DNA of 8,377 bases from Bacillota bacterium (GCA_012510305.1 JAAZIE010000168.1:1-8377), one strand, 5' to 3'; numbered from the stretch's first letter, positions 1 to 6,754 are shown. Translations and numbers: made by a program. The notes: generated by a model not told the origin, from the letters alone.

Positions 1-1244
1 GGCGCGGCCCGGTCCCGGGGGAAAGCGGGCCCCGGCTCGGCGGCGGCAGCGGTCCAGCTCTCCTGCGCCGCCAGCAGCGGCCGGGTCAACGCCGGCGGCG
101 CCTCCAGCTGCTGCAGCACCCGGTGCAGCTCCAGCTGCTCGCGGGCCTCCTGTCGAAACTGGTTCCCCAGGTTTTTCTCCAGCTGCTTGAGCTTCTCCAG
201 CTCGCCTCTAAGCTCGCCCAGGCTCTGCCGCAGCTCCCGCTCCCGCACATGGGCTTCATTTTCGGCAATCTCTTTCTTCAGATCGGCGATGGCATCGTCC
301 TGGGATTGCCGCTGCGCCCTGCCGTGCTCGATGCGACCGCCCAGCTCTTCGAAAGCCTGCGCCGCCTCTTCTTTTTCTTTTATTTTCTGCGCCGCCTTCT
401 CCTGCCGCAGCTCCCAGCGGGCCCGCTGCACCATGTAGCCGCCCAGGGTGAGCTGCCGGTGCAGCTTCTCGATCTCACAGTAGCGCTCCTCGATCTGCTC
501 CAGGGCGGCGATCTCTTTTTTGGTGTCGCCGATGATCCGCTCCACCTCGCGAAATTTCTCGAAGTAATCGCGCATCGTCTCCACGTCGATGACCTTCTCC
601 TCAAGGATATAGTCGTAGACAAAGCGGCGCAGATCGGTGATCGGCGAAAAGGAGATCCCCTTGCTGAACAAAGAGAAGAAAGATTCCTTGGCCCCGCCAA
701 AAAGCTGTCTTAAATCGTGGGCGTAGCCGCTTAGATCGTTGCGGTAGTTGCGGTGATGGATCTGCCTGGCCTTGAGGTAGTCGAAGAACTCTCGCACGCT
801 GTACGGTAAAAGCGGCTCTTTGAAAAAAAGTTCATCGCGCAGCGGCTCCTCGTCGATCCTGAAGAAGACGTGCTCCTCTTCGCCGGTGGCATGAAAATAA
901 TCGCAGGCCACTCCGATGAGGTAGGGCTTCCCGGTGGTGGTCCGGGTAATCTCCAGCACGACGTAGCTGGAAAAACTGTCGCTGCGCAGGAAAGCGGCCT
1001 CGCCCTCCGCCCCGGTCTTGCCCCGCAGGTAGCTGCGCAGATCGCGGGTGGTGCGGTCCTCGAAGGCGGAGGAGTTGAAACGGATCTTGCGCAGGTCGGC
1101 CACCATGACCAGCTGCAGGGCGTCGATGAGCGTCGATTTGCCGGCACCGTTATCCCCGGTGACCAGGGTGTTGCCCTCGATGGGGATGGTCTCATTGGTA
1201 AAAAAGTGCCAGTTGATCAGCTTTATCTTGGTCAGCAGGCGCAT
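1..1244 (-). CDS. jetC: JetC: SMC/MukB-like ATPase of a Wadjet system (N-terminal part, runs off left edge)
   Basis: This is the N-terminal ATPase head and first coiled-coil arm of an SMC-like protein; 414 codons are visible and the frame is still open at the window edge. The protein begins MRLLTKIKLINWHFFTNETI, followed by a P-loop GDNGAGKST at residues 30-38 (positions 1131-1157) and a globular head to about residue 220. A long charged helical stretch rich in E, K, Q and R (about 222-382) follows and reads as coiled coil. The Walker B, signature and second arm would lie outside the window. In Wadjet, JetC dimers with JetA and JetB form a DNA-translocating motor that detects small circular DNA, which JetD then cuts. 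The start ATG lies 16 bp after the jetB stop; its likely ribosome binding site AGGTGG (1257-1262) shares bases with that stop, and the 12-nt spacer is long. MukB/MksB or another SMC-like ATPase are the alternatives, but the JetA-JetB neighbours favour Wadjet. The SMC-type call is near certain; the Wadjet role is inferred. Confidence 0.87.
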   Translation of the reverse strand, partial: MRLLTKIKLINWHFFTNETIPIEGNTLVTGDNGAGKSTLIDALQLVMVADLRKIRFNSSAFEDRTTRDLRSYLRGKTGAEGEAAFLRSDSFSSYVVLEITRTTTGKPYLIGVACDYFHATGEEEHVFFRIDEEPLRDELFFKEPLLPYSVREFFDYLKARQIHHRNYRNDLSGYAHDLRQLFGGAKESFFSLFSKGISFSPITDLRRFVYDYILEEKVIDVETMRDYFEKFREVERIIGDTKKEIAALEQIEERYCEIEKLHRQLTLGGYMVQRARWELRQEKAAQKIKEKEEAAQAFEELGGRIEHGRAQRQSQDDAIADLKKEIAENEAHVRERELRQSLGELRGELEKLKQLEKNLGNQFRQEAREQLELHRVLQQLEAPPALTRPLLAAQESWTAAAAEPGPAFPRDRAA

Positions 1245-1260
1245 TTTTCAAAATCACCAC

Positions 1261-1911
1261 CTATAAACCGGCTTCCTCTTCGTCCAGGTCAAGCTCGCCT
1301 TCGTCCGCACTTTCATCCTCTTCAGCCCCGATTGCCTGCTCGCCCAGCCAGCGGGCCAGCGATTCCAAGTCGGCCAGGTTCAAGACCAAAAGCAGCGAGG
1401 GATAGAGCAGGTAGAGCGCTTCGGGATCGCGCCAGTGCCCTTTTTTTAGATCCAGCAGGGCAAAGTTGCTGAAAAGCCGCAGGATCCGGTGCATCTCCTC
1501 GCGCGCCGGCAGCCGCTGCTTGATCCCCAGGGCCAGGTACTTCTCCTGGATCTCGCGGCCGGTGACGTAAACCTGCTCGGTGAGGCGCAGCTCCCGCCGC
1601 CGGTCGTCGTAGAGCAGGCGCAGGATGAACAAGAAGATCGTCTCCTGAAGGTTGAAACTGCGCCGGTTGCGGTCTTCGCGGTTGTAGAGCTGGAGCACCG
1701 CCAGCTGCTGGTCAAGAAAAAGATCCCAGCGGGCCAGGTCGAGGTAGCGCCGGAAAAGGGTCAGGTTTCTCTCCACAAAACGGTAACAGCGGCGATCGGC
1801 CTCGCGCTCGAAAACCAGAAATGTTCTCGCCAGGAGGCGGTTGACCGACTCGCTGAAAAGGGCCTTCTCCTTGTCGCTCAGCTGCTCGTAAAGCTCTTCA
1901 AACTGCACCAT
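1261..1911 (-). CDS. jetB: JetB: MukE/MksE-like subunit of a Wadjet system
   Basis: A 216-residue mostly helical protein with no signal peptide or membrane segment. By size, position between a kleisin-like gene and an SMC-like gene, and helix-rich wHTH-like pattern, it is the MukE-type (kite) subunit that binds the kleisin JetA and bridges it to DNA and the JetC heads. Its opening residues, LYEQLSDKEKALFSESVNRL, and the block around residues 90-120 (QETIFLFILRLLYDDRR) look like JetB proteins; I would place it near the DUF4194/DUF6063 group but cannot choose between them by eye. The last 22 residues (about 195-216) are a strongly acidic tail, probably disordered. The ATG overlaps the last 14 nt of jetA, and a strong AAAGGAG (1919-1925) lies 7 nt upstream inside jetA, so the start is well fixed and translation is probably coupled. 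No frameshift is seen. Confidence 0.8.
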   Translation of the reverse strand: MVQFEELYEQLSDKEKALFSESVNRLLARTFLVFEREADRRCYRFVERNLTLFRRYLDLARWDLFLDQQLAVLQLYNREDRNRRSFNLQETIFLFILRLLYDDRRRELRLTEQVYVTGREIQEKYLALGIKQRLPAREEMHRILRLFSNFALLDLKKGHWRDPEALYLLYPSLLLVLNLADLESLARWLGEQAIGAEEDESADEGELDLDEEEAGL

Positions 1912-3343
1912 CGTGAGGCTCCTTTCTCTGCAGGTCCAGGGCGGGCACCTCGACGGCCCCCCGGCTCAGCGACACCGTCCGCCCCCGCTCTCCGGAGAGC
2001 AGGTAGTTGGCCCGGCGCGAGCGGCTGTAAAGGAGAATATAGATGAGCCGAATCCACTGCTCCTTGGCGTCAAGGGGGAGGGCGCTCAAGGGGAGCCTCT
2101 CCCGCCCCTTGAGCAGCTCCTCCACGTAGCGGTTGATCTCTTCGATGGTGATCTCCTCCCGGACCCGCCGGCGGAAACGCTCCATCCCGGCGCGGCGGGC
2201 TTCTCCCGAAGGTTCCGCCAGGTGCAGCGGGCGGGGGATATGCTCCTGCCGGCGCCGGGGCGGCGTCTTGATGCTGAGCTCGTCGATGGAGCGCTGGGGA
2301 AAGAGGCGGATGAAGCGGCCGATATGCGGGTCCACCTCTTCGCGCTCGCCGCAGCGCTTAGCCTCCCCGGAGAGATAGCGCAGGGCGCGGCGCAGCGTCT
2401 GCTCGCTGCCCTGGCCGTGCCTGAGCTGGAAGCGCAGCTTCTCCACCGCGGCACGGGCGTACTGGACGTTGCGCCGGTCGATCTCTTCGAGAATCTCGTC
2501 CATGCTGTTAAAAGATTCTTCAATATACTCCAGCCAGTCGTAAACCTGGTTTTCGGCGGCCCTCTTTTCAGCGGCCTGCTTCTCCTGCACCATCAGGCGG
2601 GCCTGCTCGGTGATCGCCGGCCGGTTCAACTGCCACTGCTTCACCCGCGTGATAATGCCGGTGCGGTACTTGGAGATATGCTCCGAGGTCTTCAGGCGGT
2701 AATATTGCTCCCCCAGCACCTCGCTAAAGTATTGATCAAAAATATGGCTCAGGATCTCGCGCGGCGCTTTCGCCTCCAGCAGCTCCCCGGTATATTTTTT
2801 GATGCTGTGGCTGAGGCTCTTCAGACCGCCGATGAGCTCGGCGGTGGCTTCACGGGCCTGCTGCAGGGCGATGTAGGAGAGCCCTTCATCGCCGGTGAGG
2901 TTCTGGTAGATGCTGAGAATGCGCCCGCGGTACTCCATGCGGTAGCCGCGGCGGATCTTGTCGAGCGTCTCCAGCAGGGCCAGGGCATGATCGGGCAGGG
3001 TCACCCGGAAGCTGTAGTCGGGGTGCTGCTCCTGGTCCACCCAGCCGGCTTCGTCGAACTTGCGAAAGAGCCCGTTGGCCCGGTCGCGCACGGTGCGCTC
3101 CGGACCGCCAGCCCCTGTTTCGTCTTCCTCTTCCGGCCAGTCCCCGGCAGCGCACGTTTCCAGGTACTCGCAGAAGAGATCGATCACCGTCTCCTTGGGC
3201 AGCGTGTAGATGCTGCGCCGGTAAAGATCGTAGACCAGGAAAAGAAGGTCGGCATGCAGCTCCTTCAGCGGCCCGGTAAAAACCGAGAAGAGGTTCTCAG
3301 GGATATGAGCAAATAGTTTGCCTGTAGAATCAAGTTTGATCAT
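1898..3343 (-). CDS. jetA: JetA: kleisin/MukF-like subunit of a Wadjet system
   Basis: A 481-residue cytoplasmic protein whose opening, KLFAHIPENLFSVFTGPLKE (residues 9-28), resembles the JetA group common in Clostridia (the DUF5716-type family). Known JetA proteins are MukF-like kleisins that tie the JetC heads together and recruit JetB. Residues 1-130 look like paired winged-helix segments, interrupted by an acidic linker with EEEDE near 71-75. Residues 160-310 are long amphipathic helices with coiled-coil character (EKQAAEKRAAE, 254-264), and the C-terminal 170 residues are basic and Arg-rich. Length fits the family. It is first in the operon and overlaps jetB by 14 nt. The ATG has only a weak ribosome binding site (GTGGAA, poorly placed), unlike the strong sites of its neighbours, but there is no better in-frame start that keeps the conserved N-terminus. 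The gap to the upstream transporter gene is 114 bp. Family call is good; the exact Wadjet subtype (I, II or III) is not settled here. Confidence 0.84.
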   Translation of the reverse strand: MIKLDSTGKLFAHIPENLFSVFTGPLKELHADLLFLVYDLYRRSIYTLPKETVIDLFCEYLETCAAGDWPEEEDETGAGGPERTVRDRANGLFRKFDEAGWVDQEQHPDYSFRVTLPDHALALLETLDKIRRGYRMEYRGRILSIYQNLTGDEGLSYIALQQAREATAELIGGLKSLSHSIKKYTGELLEAKAPREILSHIFDQYFSEVLGEQYYRLKTSEHISKYRTGIITRVKQWQLNRPAITEQARLMVQEKQAAEKRAAENQVYDWLEYIEESFNSMDEILEEIDRRNVQYARAAVEKLRFQLRHGQGSEQTLRRALRYLSGEAKRCGEREEVDPHIGRFIRLFPQRSIDELSIKTPPRRRQEHIPRPLHLAEPSGEARRAGMERFRRRVREEITIEEINRYVEELLKGRERLPLSALPLDAKEQWIRLIYILLYSRSRRANYLLSGERGRTVSLSRGAVEVPALDLQRKEPHDGAV

Positions 3344-3430
3344 GTCGTATTATTCCACACACAGGCGGGTTAATCCTTCGGGAGGGACACCGGAGTTACT
3401 GGACGGTGAAAGGCTGGGGAAAAGGTTTTT

Positions 3431-3453
3431 CCGGCCATCTTCAAAGCGGCCGG
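3431..3453. repeat. Inverted repeat in the transporter-jetA gap
   Basis: CCGGCC (3431-3436) and GGCCGG (3448-3453) form a 6-bp GC-only stem with an 11-nt loop, a few bases after the transporter stop codon. Read on the minus strand, the direction of both neighbours, the stem is followed by AAAAACC, not a T-run, so it is not a canonical intrinsic terminator. It could be an mRNA 3' hairpin that partly insulates or stabilises the upstream message, or chance in GC-rich DNA. The rest of the gap (3344-3457) shows no convincing promoter. Confidence 0.35.
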
Positions 3454-3457
3454 GGGA

Positions 3458-4660
3458 TCACTTATCTCCAACCACGGCATCCGGCGCCGCCAGGAAGCGC
3501 TTGATCAAATAGCTGAGCAGGAAGCAGAGCAGGACCGCCCCCAGGCCGATCATAAATGCGGGATTGTAGTTGCCGCTGCGGTCGGCCAGGGCCGCCGCGG
3601 CCAGGGGGCCGGCGAACCCGGCCACCCCCATGGCCGTGAATAGAACGCCGTATACAAAACCAAAGTCGGCCAGGCCGAAGAGATGCCCCGTGGCGGTGGG
3701 GAAAGAGGTGTAGAGGCTGCCGTAACCGGTTCCCAGGAGCAGGGTTGCCGCCACCAGCGCCGGCCCTCCCCGGCCGCAAAAGAAGACGAGCATGGCCCCG
3801 CCGAGGAAGAGCAGCGCCAAGCGGATGTTGCGCAGGTAGCCGATCCGATCGCAGAGCAGCCCGCCGGCAAGCCGTCCCAGGGTGCTGGCCAGGGCAAAAA
3901 GAGAGACCAGCAGGTAACCCCAGGGCACCTGGTAATTCAACCGGGCAACCTGAGCCAGCTGGCCGGCAAACATATGCCCCGTTCCCGTGGAGAGCCCCAG
4001 CATGAGCCAGAGAAGAATAAAGGCGGGGTTGCCGAGCAGCCGGCGCCAGTTAACCCCGGCGGCGGGTGCTCCTTCTACCGGCCCGGCGGCGCTATCCTGA
4101 TCTTCTGGAACCGCAATCGCCCGGGCAGCCAGGGTGATCGCGACCATCAAAAAAAGACCGCAGGCGACAAAGGCACCGCGCAGCCCGATTTTCCCCAGGA
4201 GCAGCTTCACCAGGGGCGACCAGGCCAGGGCCGCAGCCCCCATGGGCATGATCACCACGGCGGTGATGAGGCCCCTTTTTTCGGCAGGGAACCATTTCAG
4301 CGCCGCCGGGGTGGCTGAAGCGTAGCCAAAAGCGGCGGCGCTGCCGAAGAGCAGGCCGAAAAGAAGGGTCAGCCCGATGGGATGAGTGACGAAAGCACAG
4401 GCGATGAGGGTGGAGCCGGTAAAAAGACCGCTGATCGTTACCGACCGGCGCGGTCCCATGCGGTCCTGAAAGCGGCCGGCAAAGATCATGGCGATGGAAA
4501 AGACAAGCAGCTCCAGGGTGTAAGGGAAGACCGCCTGGGCCCGGGACCAGCCGAGCTCCGCAATGAGCCCTTCGGCGAAAACAGACCAGGCATAGAAGAG
4601 CCCCAAAGAAAAATTCATGAAGGCCCCGGCCAGGGCCACCTTCGTTCCCCGGTAAAGCAA
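3458..4660 (-). CDS. OFA-family MFS organic-acid transporter
   Basis: A 400-residue integral membrane protein with about 12 hydrophobic segments in two sets of six joined by a hydrophilic loop (about 183-207). MFS motif A is seen as GRFQDRMGPRR at residues 62-72, with a matching half-two version, CDRIGYLRN, at 270-278. The block GYASATPAALKWFPAEKRG (112-130) and the start MNFSLGLFYAWSVF (15-28) are typical of the oxalate/formate antiporter (OFA) family, which moves small mono- and dicarboxylates. In my by-eye alignment the TM11 lysine essential in OxlT falls on a methionine (FTAMG, 341-345), so oxalate is not an obvious substrate. The start is TTG, chosen because a near-perfect AAGGAGG (4668-4674) lies 7 nt upstream and no ATG competes. 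It follows the dehydrogenase gene by 73 bp with no terminator between, so the two are probably co-transcribed and share a substrate or product. Confidence 0.9.
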   Translation of the reverse strand: MLYRGTKVALAGAFMNFSLGLFYAWSVFAEGLIAELGWSRAQAVFPYTLELLVFSIAMIFAGRFQDRMGPRRSVTISGLFTGSTLIACAFVTHPIGLTLLFGLLFGSAAAFGYASATPAALKWFPAEKRGLITAVVIMPMGAAALAWSPLVKLLLGKIGLRGAFVACGLFLMVAITLAARAIAVPEDQDSAAGPVEGAPAAGVNWRRLLGNPAFILLWLMLGLSTGTGHMFAGQLAQVARLNYQVPWGYLLVSLFALASTLGRLAGGLLCDRIGYLRNIRLALLFLGGAMLVFFCGRGGPALVAATLLLGTGYGSLYTSFPTATGHLFGLADFGFVYGVLFTAMGVAGFAGPLAAAALADRSGNYNPAFMIGLGAVLLCFLLSYLIKRFLAAPDAVVGDK

Positions 4661-4667
4661 ATGAGTT

Positions 4668-4674
4668 CCTCCTT
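4668..4674 (-). promoter_or_regulatory. Strong ribosome binding site that fixes a TTG start
   Basis: On the minus strand AAGGAGG is followed by a 7-nt spacer and then TTG at 4658-4660. No ATG or GTG in frame is better placed, so the transporter is read as starting at TTG. Confidence 0.8.
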
Positions 4675-4733
4675 CTTAAAGCAAGCCGCTGATCCTTTTC
4701 CGCCGCCCCGCTGACCGCATCTCGTTCCGCCGG

Positions 4734-5846
4734 CTAGTCAAAGGGAAAGCGGTAGCCGGACAGGTCCAGCTCATTGCGCATGGCGATCATCTCCTGCTGC
4801 AGCCGCTTGCCCACCGGAACCCCCCTCTCCTTGCGCTCCAGCCAGGCGAGGTGCTCTTTTTCGCCGGCGGTATAGATTCGTTCCTGACCCGGCGCTTTTT
4901 TTGAATCCCGCAGGCGGCGCAAAATCTCGCCGGCGCTCTTTTTAAAGGCCTCCAGCGCGGTGAAAGCAGCTATATCCACAGCCATGAAGAAGTGGCCCAG
5001 GCGGTAAGGCACTTTTTCACCGCTGTCGTCGAACCCGGTCAGCGCCTTCATGAAAGCGCCCCCCTGCAAAGCCGCCGAGAGAACCTCCACCACCGTGGCG
5101 TAGCCGTAACCCTTGTAGCCGGCATTCTCCTCACCGATACCGCCCAAGGGGGTCAGCGCTGCTTTTCCCTCGACAAGATCGATCAGGATCTGCCGGGTGT
5201 CGGTCCGGCTTTGGCCGCTTCTGTCGATGACCCACCCGTGGGGGATCTCCCTGTCAGCCCGTCCGTAGACCTCGATCTTGCCGCGCTGCGTTACCGAGGT
5301 GGCACAGTCGAGAAGAAAGGGGAAATCCTCGTCCGTGGGAAAACCGAATGTAAGCGGATTGGTCCCCAGCATGTTTTCCACCCCAAAAGTGGGGGCGATG
5401 GAGGGCCGGGCGTTGCTCCCGACCAGGCCGATCATCCCGGCCTCCGCGGCCATGTTCAGGTAGTAACCGCAGATCCCAAAATGGGTGGAATCGCGCACTG
5501 CGACCATACCCATGCCGTAGCGGCGCGCCTTGTCGATGGTCAGCTCCATCGCTTTTTTGCCGATGACGTGGCCCATACCGTGGTGGCCGTTCACCACCGC
5601 CGTGGTGGGCCCCTCCCGGACCACTTCAAAATTTGTCACCGGAAACTGGATCCCTTCCCTGACCCGATCGTAGTATATTGTCTTCAGCCGCCCAATACCG
5701 TGCGAGTCGATGCCCCACTTATCAGCAGTGATCAGCAGATCAGCGCAGATGCGGGCCTCGCTTTCCGGGACACCGATCCCCATGAATACATCGGTCATGA
5801 AGTTCTCCATTGTCTTGAAATCAATCCAGAAAACTTCTTCTGCCAT
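4734..5846 (-). CDS. LDH2-family NAD(P)-dependent malate/L-lactate/sulfolactate-type dehydrogenase
   Basis: A 370-residue cytoplasmic oxidoreductase of the LDH2/MDHG family (Ldh_2 domain over almost the whole length), which interconverts 2-hydroxyacids and 2-oxoacids with NAD or NADP; known members act on malate, L-lactate, (R)-sulfolactate, ureidoglycolate and 2,3-diketo-L-gulonate. Visible family motifs: DSHG (47-50) with R53, STHFG (120-124) with the probable catalytic H122, GTNPLTFGFP (161-170), GYKGYG (243-248) and GHFFMAVDIAAF (284-295). Length is normal for the family. An upstream in-frame ATG at 5951 would add 35 residues, but the ATG at 5846 has a strong AAAGGAG (5855-5861) 8 nt away and starts at the usual family position, so I use it. 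It is first in a cassette with the OFA carrier. The substrate cannot be fixed from sequence; malate, lactate or another 2-hydroxyacid carried by the neighbouring transporter is the natural guess. Confidence 0.92.
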   Translation of the reverse strand: MAEEVFWIDFKTMENFMTDVFMGIGVPESEARICADLLITADKWGIDSHGIGRLKTIYYDRVREGIQFPVTNFEVVREGPTTAVVNGHHGMGHVIGKKAMELTIDKARRYGMGMVAVRDSTHFGICGYYLNMAAEAGMIGLVGSNARPSIAPTFGVENMLGTNPLTFGFPTDEDFPFLLDCATSVTQRGKIEVYGRADREIPHGWVIDRSGQSRTDTRQILIDLVEGKAALTPLGGIGEENAGYKGYGYATVVEVLSAALQGGAFMKALTGFDDSGEKVPYRLGHFFMAVDIAAFTALEAFKKSAGEILRRLRDSKKAPGQERIYTAGEKEHLAWLERKERGVPVGKRLQQEMIAMRNELDLSGYRFPFD

Positions 5847-6050
5847 TGGGTCCACTCCTTTCAAAAATTGTTCTTCAAAATTTGCTGAAGGAATTGCTAA
5901 TATTTTCTTCATTTGACGGGCAAAAACCTTTTCAGCTTGCAGGGCGATCATTCAGCAAAGCAGGAAATAAATAAAGCAGCACCGGGACAAAGGATAACAT
6001 GGGGATGGACACCTAAGTTTTTAATTGGGTACCAGAGCGGGATATGATTT

Positions 6051-6086
6051 GGAAGGTGCCCGCACTTGCCGGGCACCTTCCTTTTT
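6051..6086 (+). terminator. Perfect 12-bp hairpin with T5 tail (plus-strand orientation)
   Basis: GGAAGGTGCCCG (6051-6062) and CGGGCACCTTCC (6070-6081) pair perfectly around a 7-nt loop, and TTTTT follows at 6082-6086. This is a textbook intrinsic terminator for plus-strand transcription. On the minus strand the same hairpin begins 9 nt after the encoded CCA of the Gly tRNA but is followed only by AAATCATAT, so it may end the tRNA transcript weakly as a bidirectional terminator. No plus-strand gene is visible just upstream of it. Confidence 0.88.
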
Positions 6087-6089
6087 CAT

Positions 6090-6163
6090 TGGAGCGGGTG
6101 ATGGGAATCGAACCCACGTAGCTGGCTTGGAAGGCCAGTGCTCTACCATTGAGCTACACCCGC
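6090..6163 (-). tRNA. tRNA-Gly (anticodon UCC)
   Basis: A complete 74-nt tRNA with encoded CCA. The acceptor arms GCGGGTG and CACCCGC pair fully, the discriminator base is T, the D-arm contains AGCTCAATGGTAGAGC, and the T-arm contains GGGTTCGATTCCC. The anticodon stem CTGGC/GCCAG (6134-6138 and 6122-6126) encloses the loop CTTCCAA, giving anticodon TCC at 6129-6131, which reads GGA and GGG codons. The hairpin at 6051-6086 lies immediately downstream. No clear promoter is seen in the about 150 bp upstream; TTGTAT-17-TTTTAA near 6275-6305 is the best weak candidate. Confidence 0.98.
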
Positions 6164-6437
6164 ACAGATGAGAAGTGAGACGTGAGCAGTTGGAAGTGAG
6201 ACTGATGACTCCATGTAATCTGTTCCGCTTCATGATCCACTCCCTGCACCCGCCTGCTTCTCCTTTAACCGGGGGGAATTTAAAATTGCACTTTCCCGGC
6301 GCATACAATAATATAGCACATCTCGCCCGCATTATCTACAGATCGTTCCGGAGCGGAACTTGGCGGGATCTGAGCGCGGCAGCCCGAAGCCGCCGGCCAA
6401 ACGCGGGGCGGCTTGCCGAGATGAGCCTTTGTTTGAG
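6164..6437. other. Gene-free stretch with short direct and inverted repeats
   Basis: No supported gene lies between the Gly tRNA and the pspC-like promoter. It holds an imperfect tandem unit, GAAGTGAGAC at 6172-6181 and again at 6193-6202 (21-bp period), of the GTGAGA-rich kind I associate with low-complexity intergenic DNA in some Clostridia. It also has a small palindrome GTTCCG-GAG-CGGAAC (6345-6359) and an 8-bp inverted repeat AAGCCGCC (6387-6394) / GGCGGCTT (6407-6414) with a 12-nt loop but no T-run. The base composition shifts from AT-rich around 6280-6340 to strongly GC-rich at 6340-6420. Reading frames across it lack ribosome binding sites and run into tRNA or repeats. Confidence 0.5.
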
Positions 6438-6467
6438 TTGACATCACCAAAGGGTTGCTGCTATTCT
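6438..6467 (+). promoter_or_regulatory. Sigma-A-type promoter for the pspC-like gene
   Basis: A perfect -35 TTGACA (6438-6443) is followed after 18 bp by TATTCT (6462-6467), four of six matches to the -10 consensus. Transcription would start near 6474, leaving a leader of about 95 nt before the pspC-like ATG. Confidence 0.6.
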
Positions 6468-6568
6468 TTTACCATAGAGATGTAATTGGCAGCTCAGCAC
6501 AGGCTTGTTTGCCCGTCGAATTTTTGGGGTTACCTGCCTAAAGACAAAGATCCGGGAGAGTGAAACCG

Positions 6569-6754
6569 ATGAAAAGACTTTACCGTTCCCGCAGCGATAC
6601 CATGATCGCCGGGGTTTGCGGCGGCCTGGCCGAGTACCTGGGGATAGATTCTACCGTGGTCCGGTTGCTCTATATGCTGCTGTCTGTATTCTCGGCGGGT
6701 TTTCCCGGCGTCCTTGTTTACATCATCGCCGCGATCATCATGCCTTTGGAATAG
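6569..6754 (+). CDS. Small PspC-domain membrane protein
   Basis: A 61-residue protein made of a single PspC domain (PF04024-like). It opens MKRLYRSRSDTMIAGVCGGL; the motif of basic residues, then AGVCGGLAEYLGID, then VVRLLY is diagnostic. A long hydrophobic helix (about residues 29-58, LLYMLLSVFSAGFPGVLVYIIAAII) follows, and the protein ends IMPLE. Stand-alone PspC proteins in Gram-positive bacteria are inner-membrane proteins thought to be linked to envelope stress, but their role is poorly defined. The ATG at 6569 is chosen over an in-frame GTG at 6560 because the ribosome binding site GGGAG (6554-6558) is 10 nt before the ATG and overlaps or abuts the GTG. No pspA or sensor partner is beside it; it is a single gene with its own promoter and no clear terminator, and it faces the AT-rich membrane-protein gene convergently. 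Confidence 0.88.
   Translation: MKRLYRSRSDTMIAGVCGGLAEYLGIDSTVVRLLYMLLSVFSAGFPGVLVYIIAAIIMPLE

Noticed and set aside
1913..3316. A 467-codon plus-strand frame opposite jetA, and similar long frames opposite jetC (123-713) and the dehydrogenase (4992-5888)
   Set aside because: They mirror real genes in GC-rich DNA, where few stops occur antisense; they lack family motifs, and the minus-strand products are recognisable.
5913..5940. A possible sigma-54 type promoter upstream of the dehydrogenase (minus-strand TGAAAA-N5-TTGC)
   Set aside because: The essential GG at -24 is missing, so it is not a credible -24/-12 site.
5846..5951. A 35-residue N-terminal extension of the dehydrogenase from the ATG at 5951
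   Set aside because: It lacks a ribosome binding site and goes beyond the usual family start, while the ATG at 5846 has a strong one at proper spacing.
6021..6332. A 103-codon minus-strand frame containing CSSMVEHWPSKPATWVRFPSPAP
   Set aside because: This is a well-known kind of spurious translation of a tRNA-Gly gene; the frame runs straight through the tRNA at 6090-6163.
6175..6441. An 88-codon plus-strand frame between tRNA-Gly and the pspC promoter
   Set aside because: It crosses short repeats, has no ribosome binding site and no recognisable protein features.
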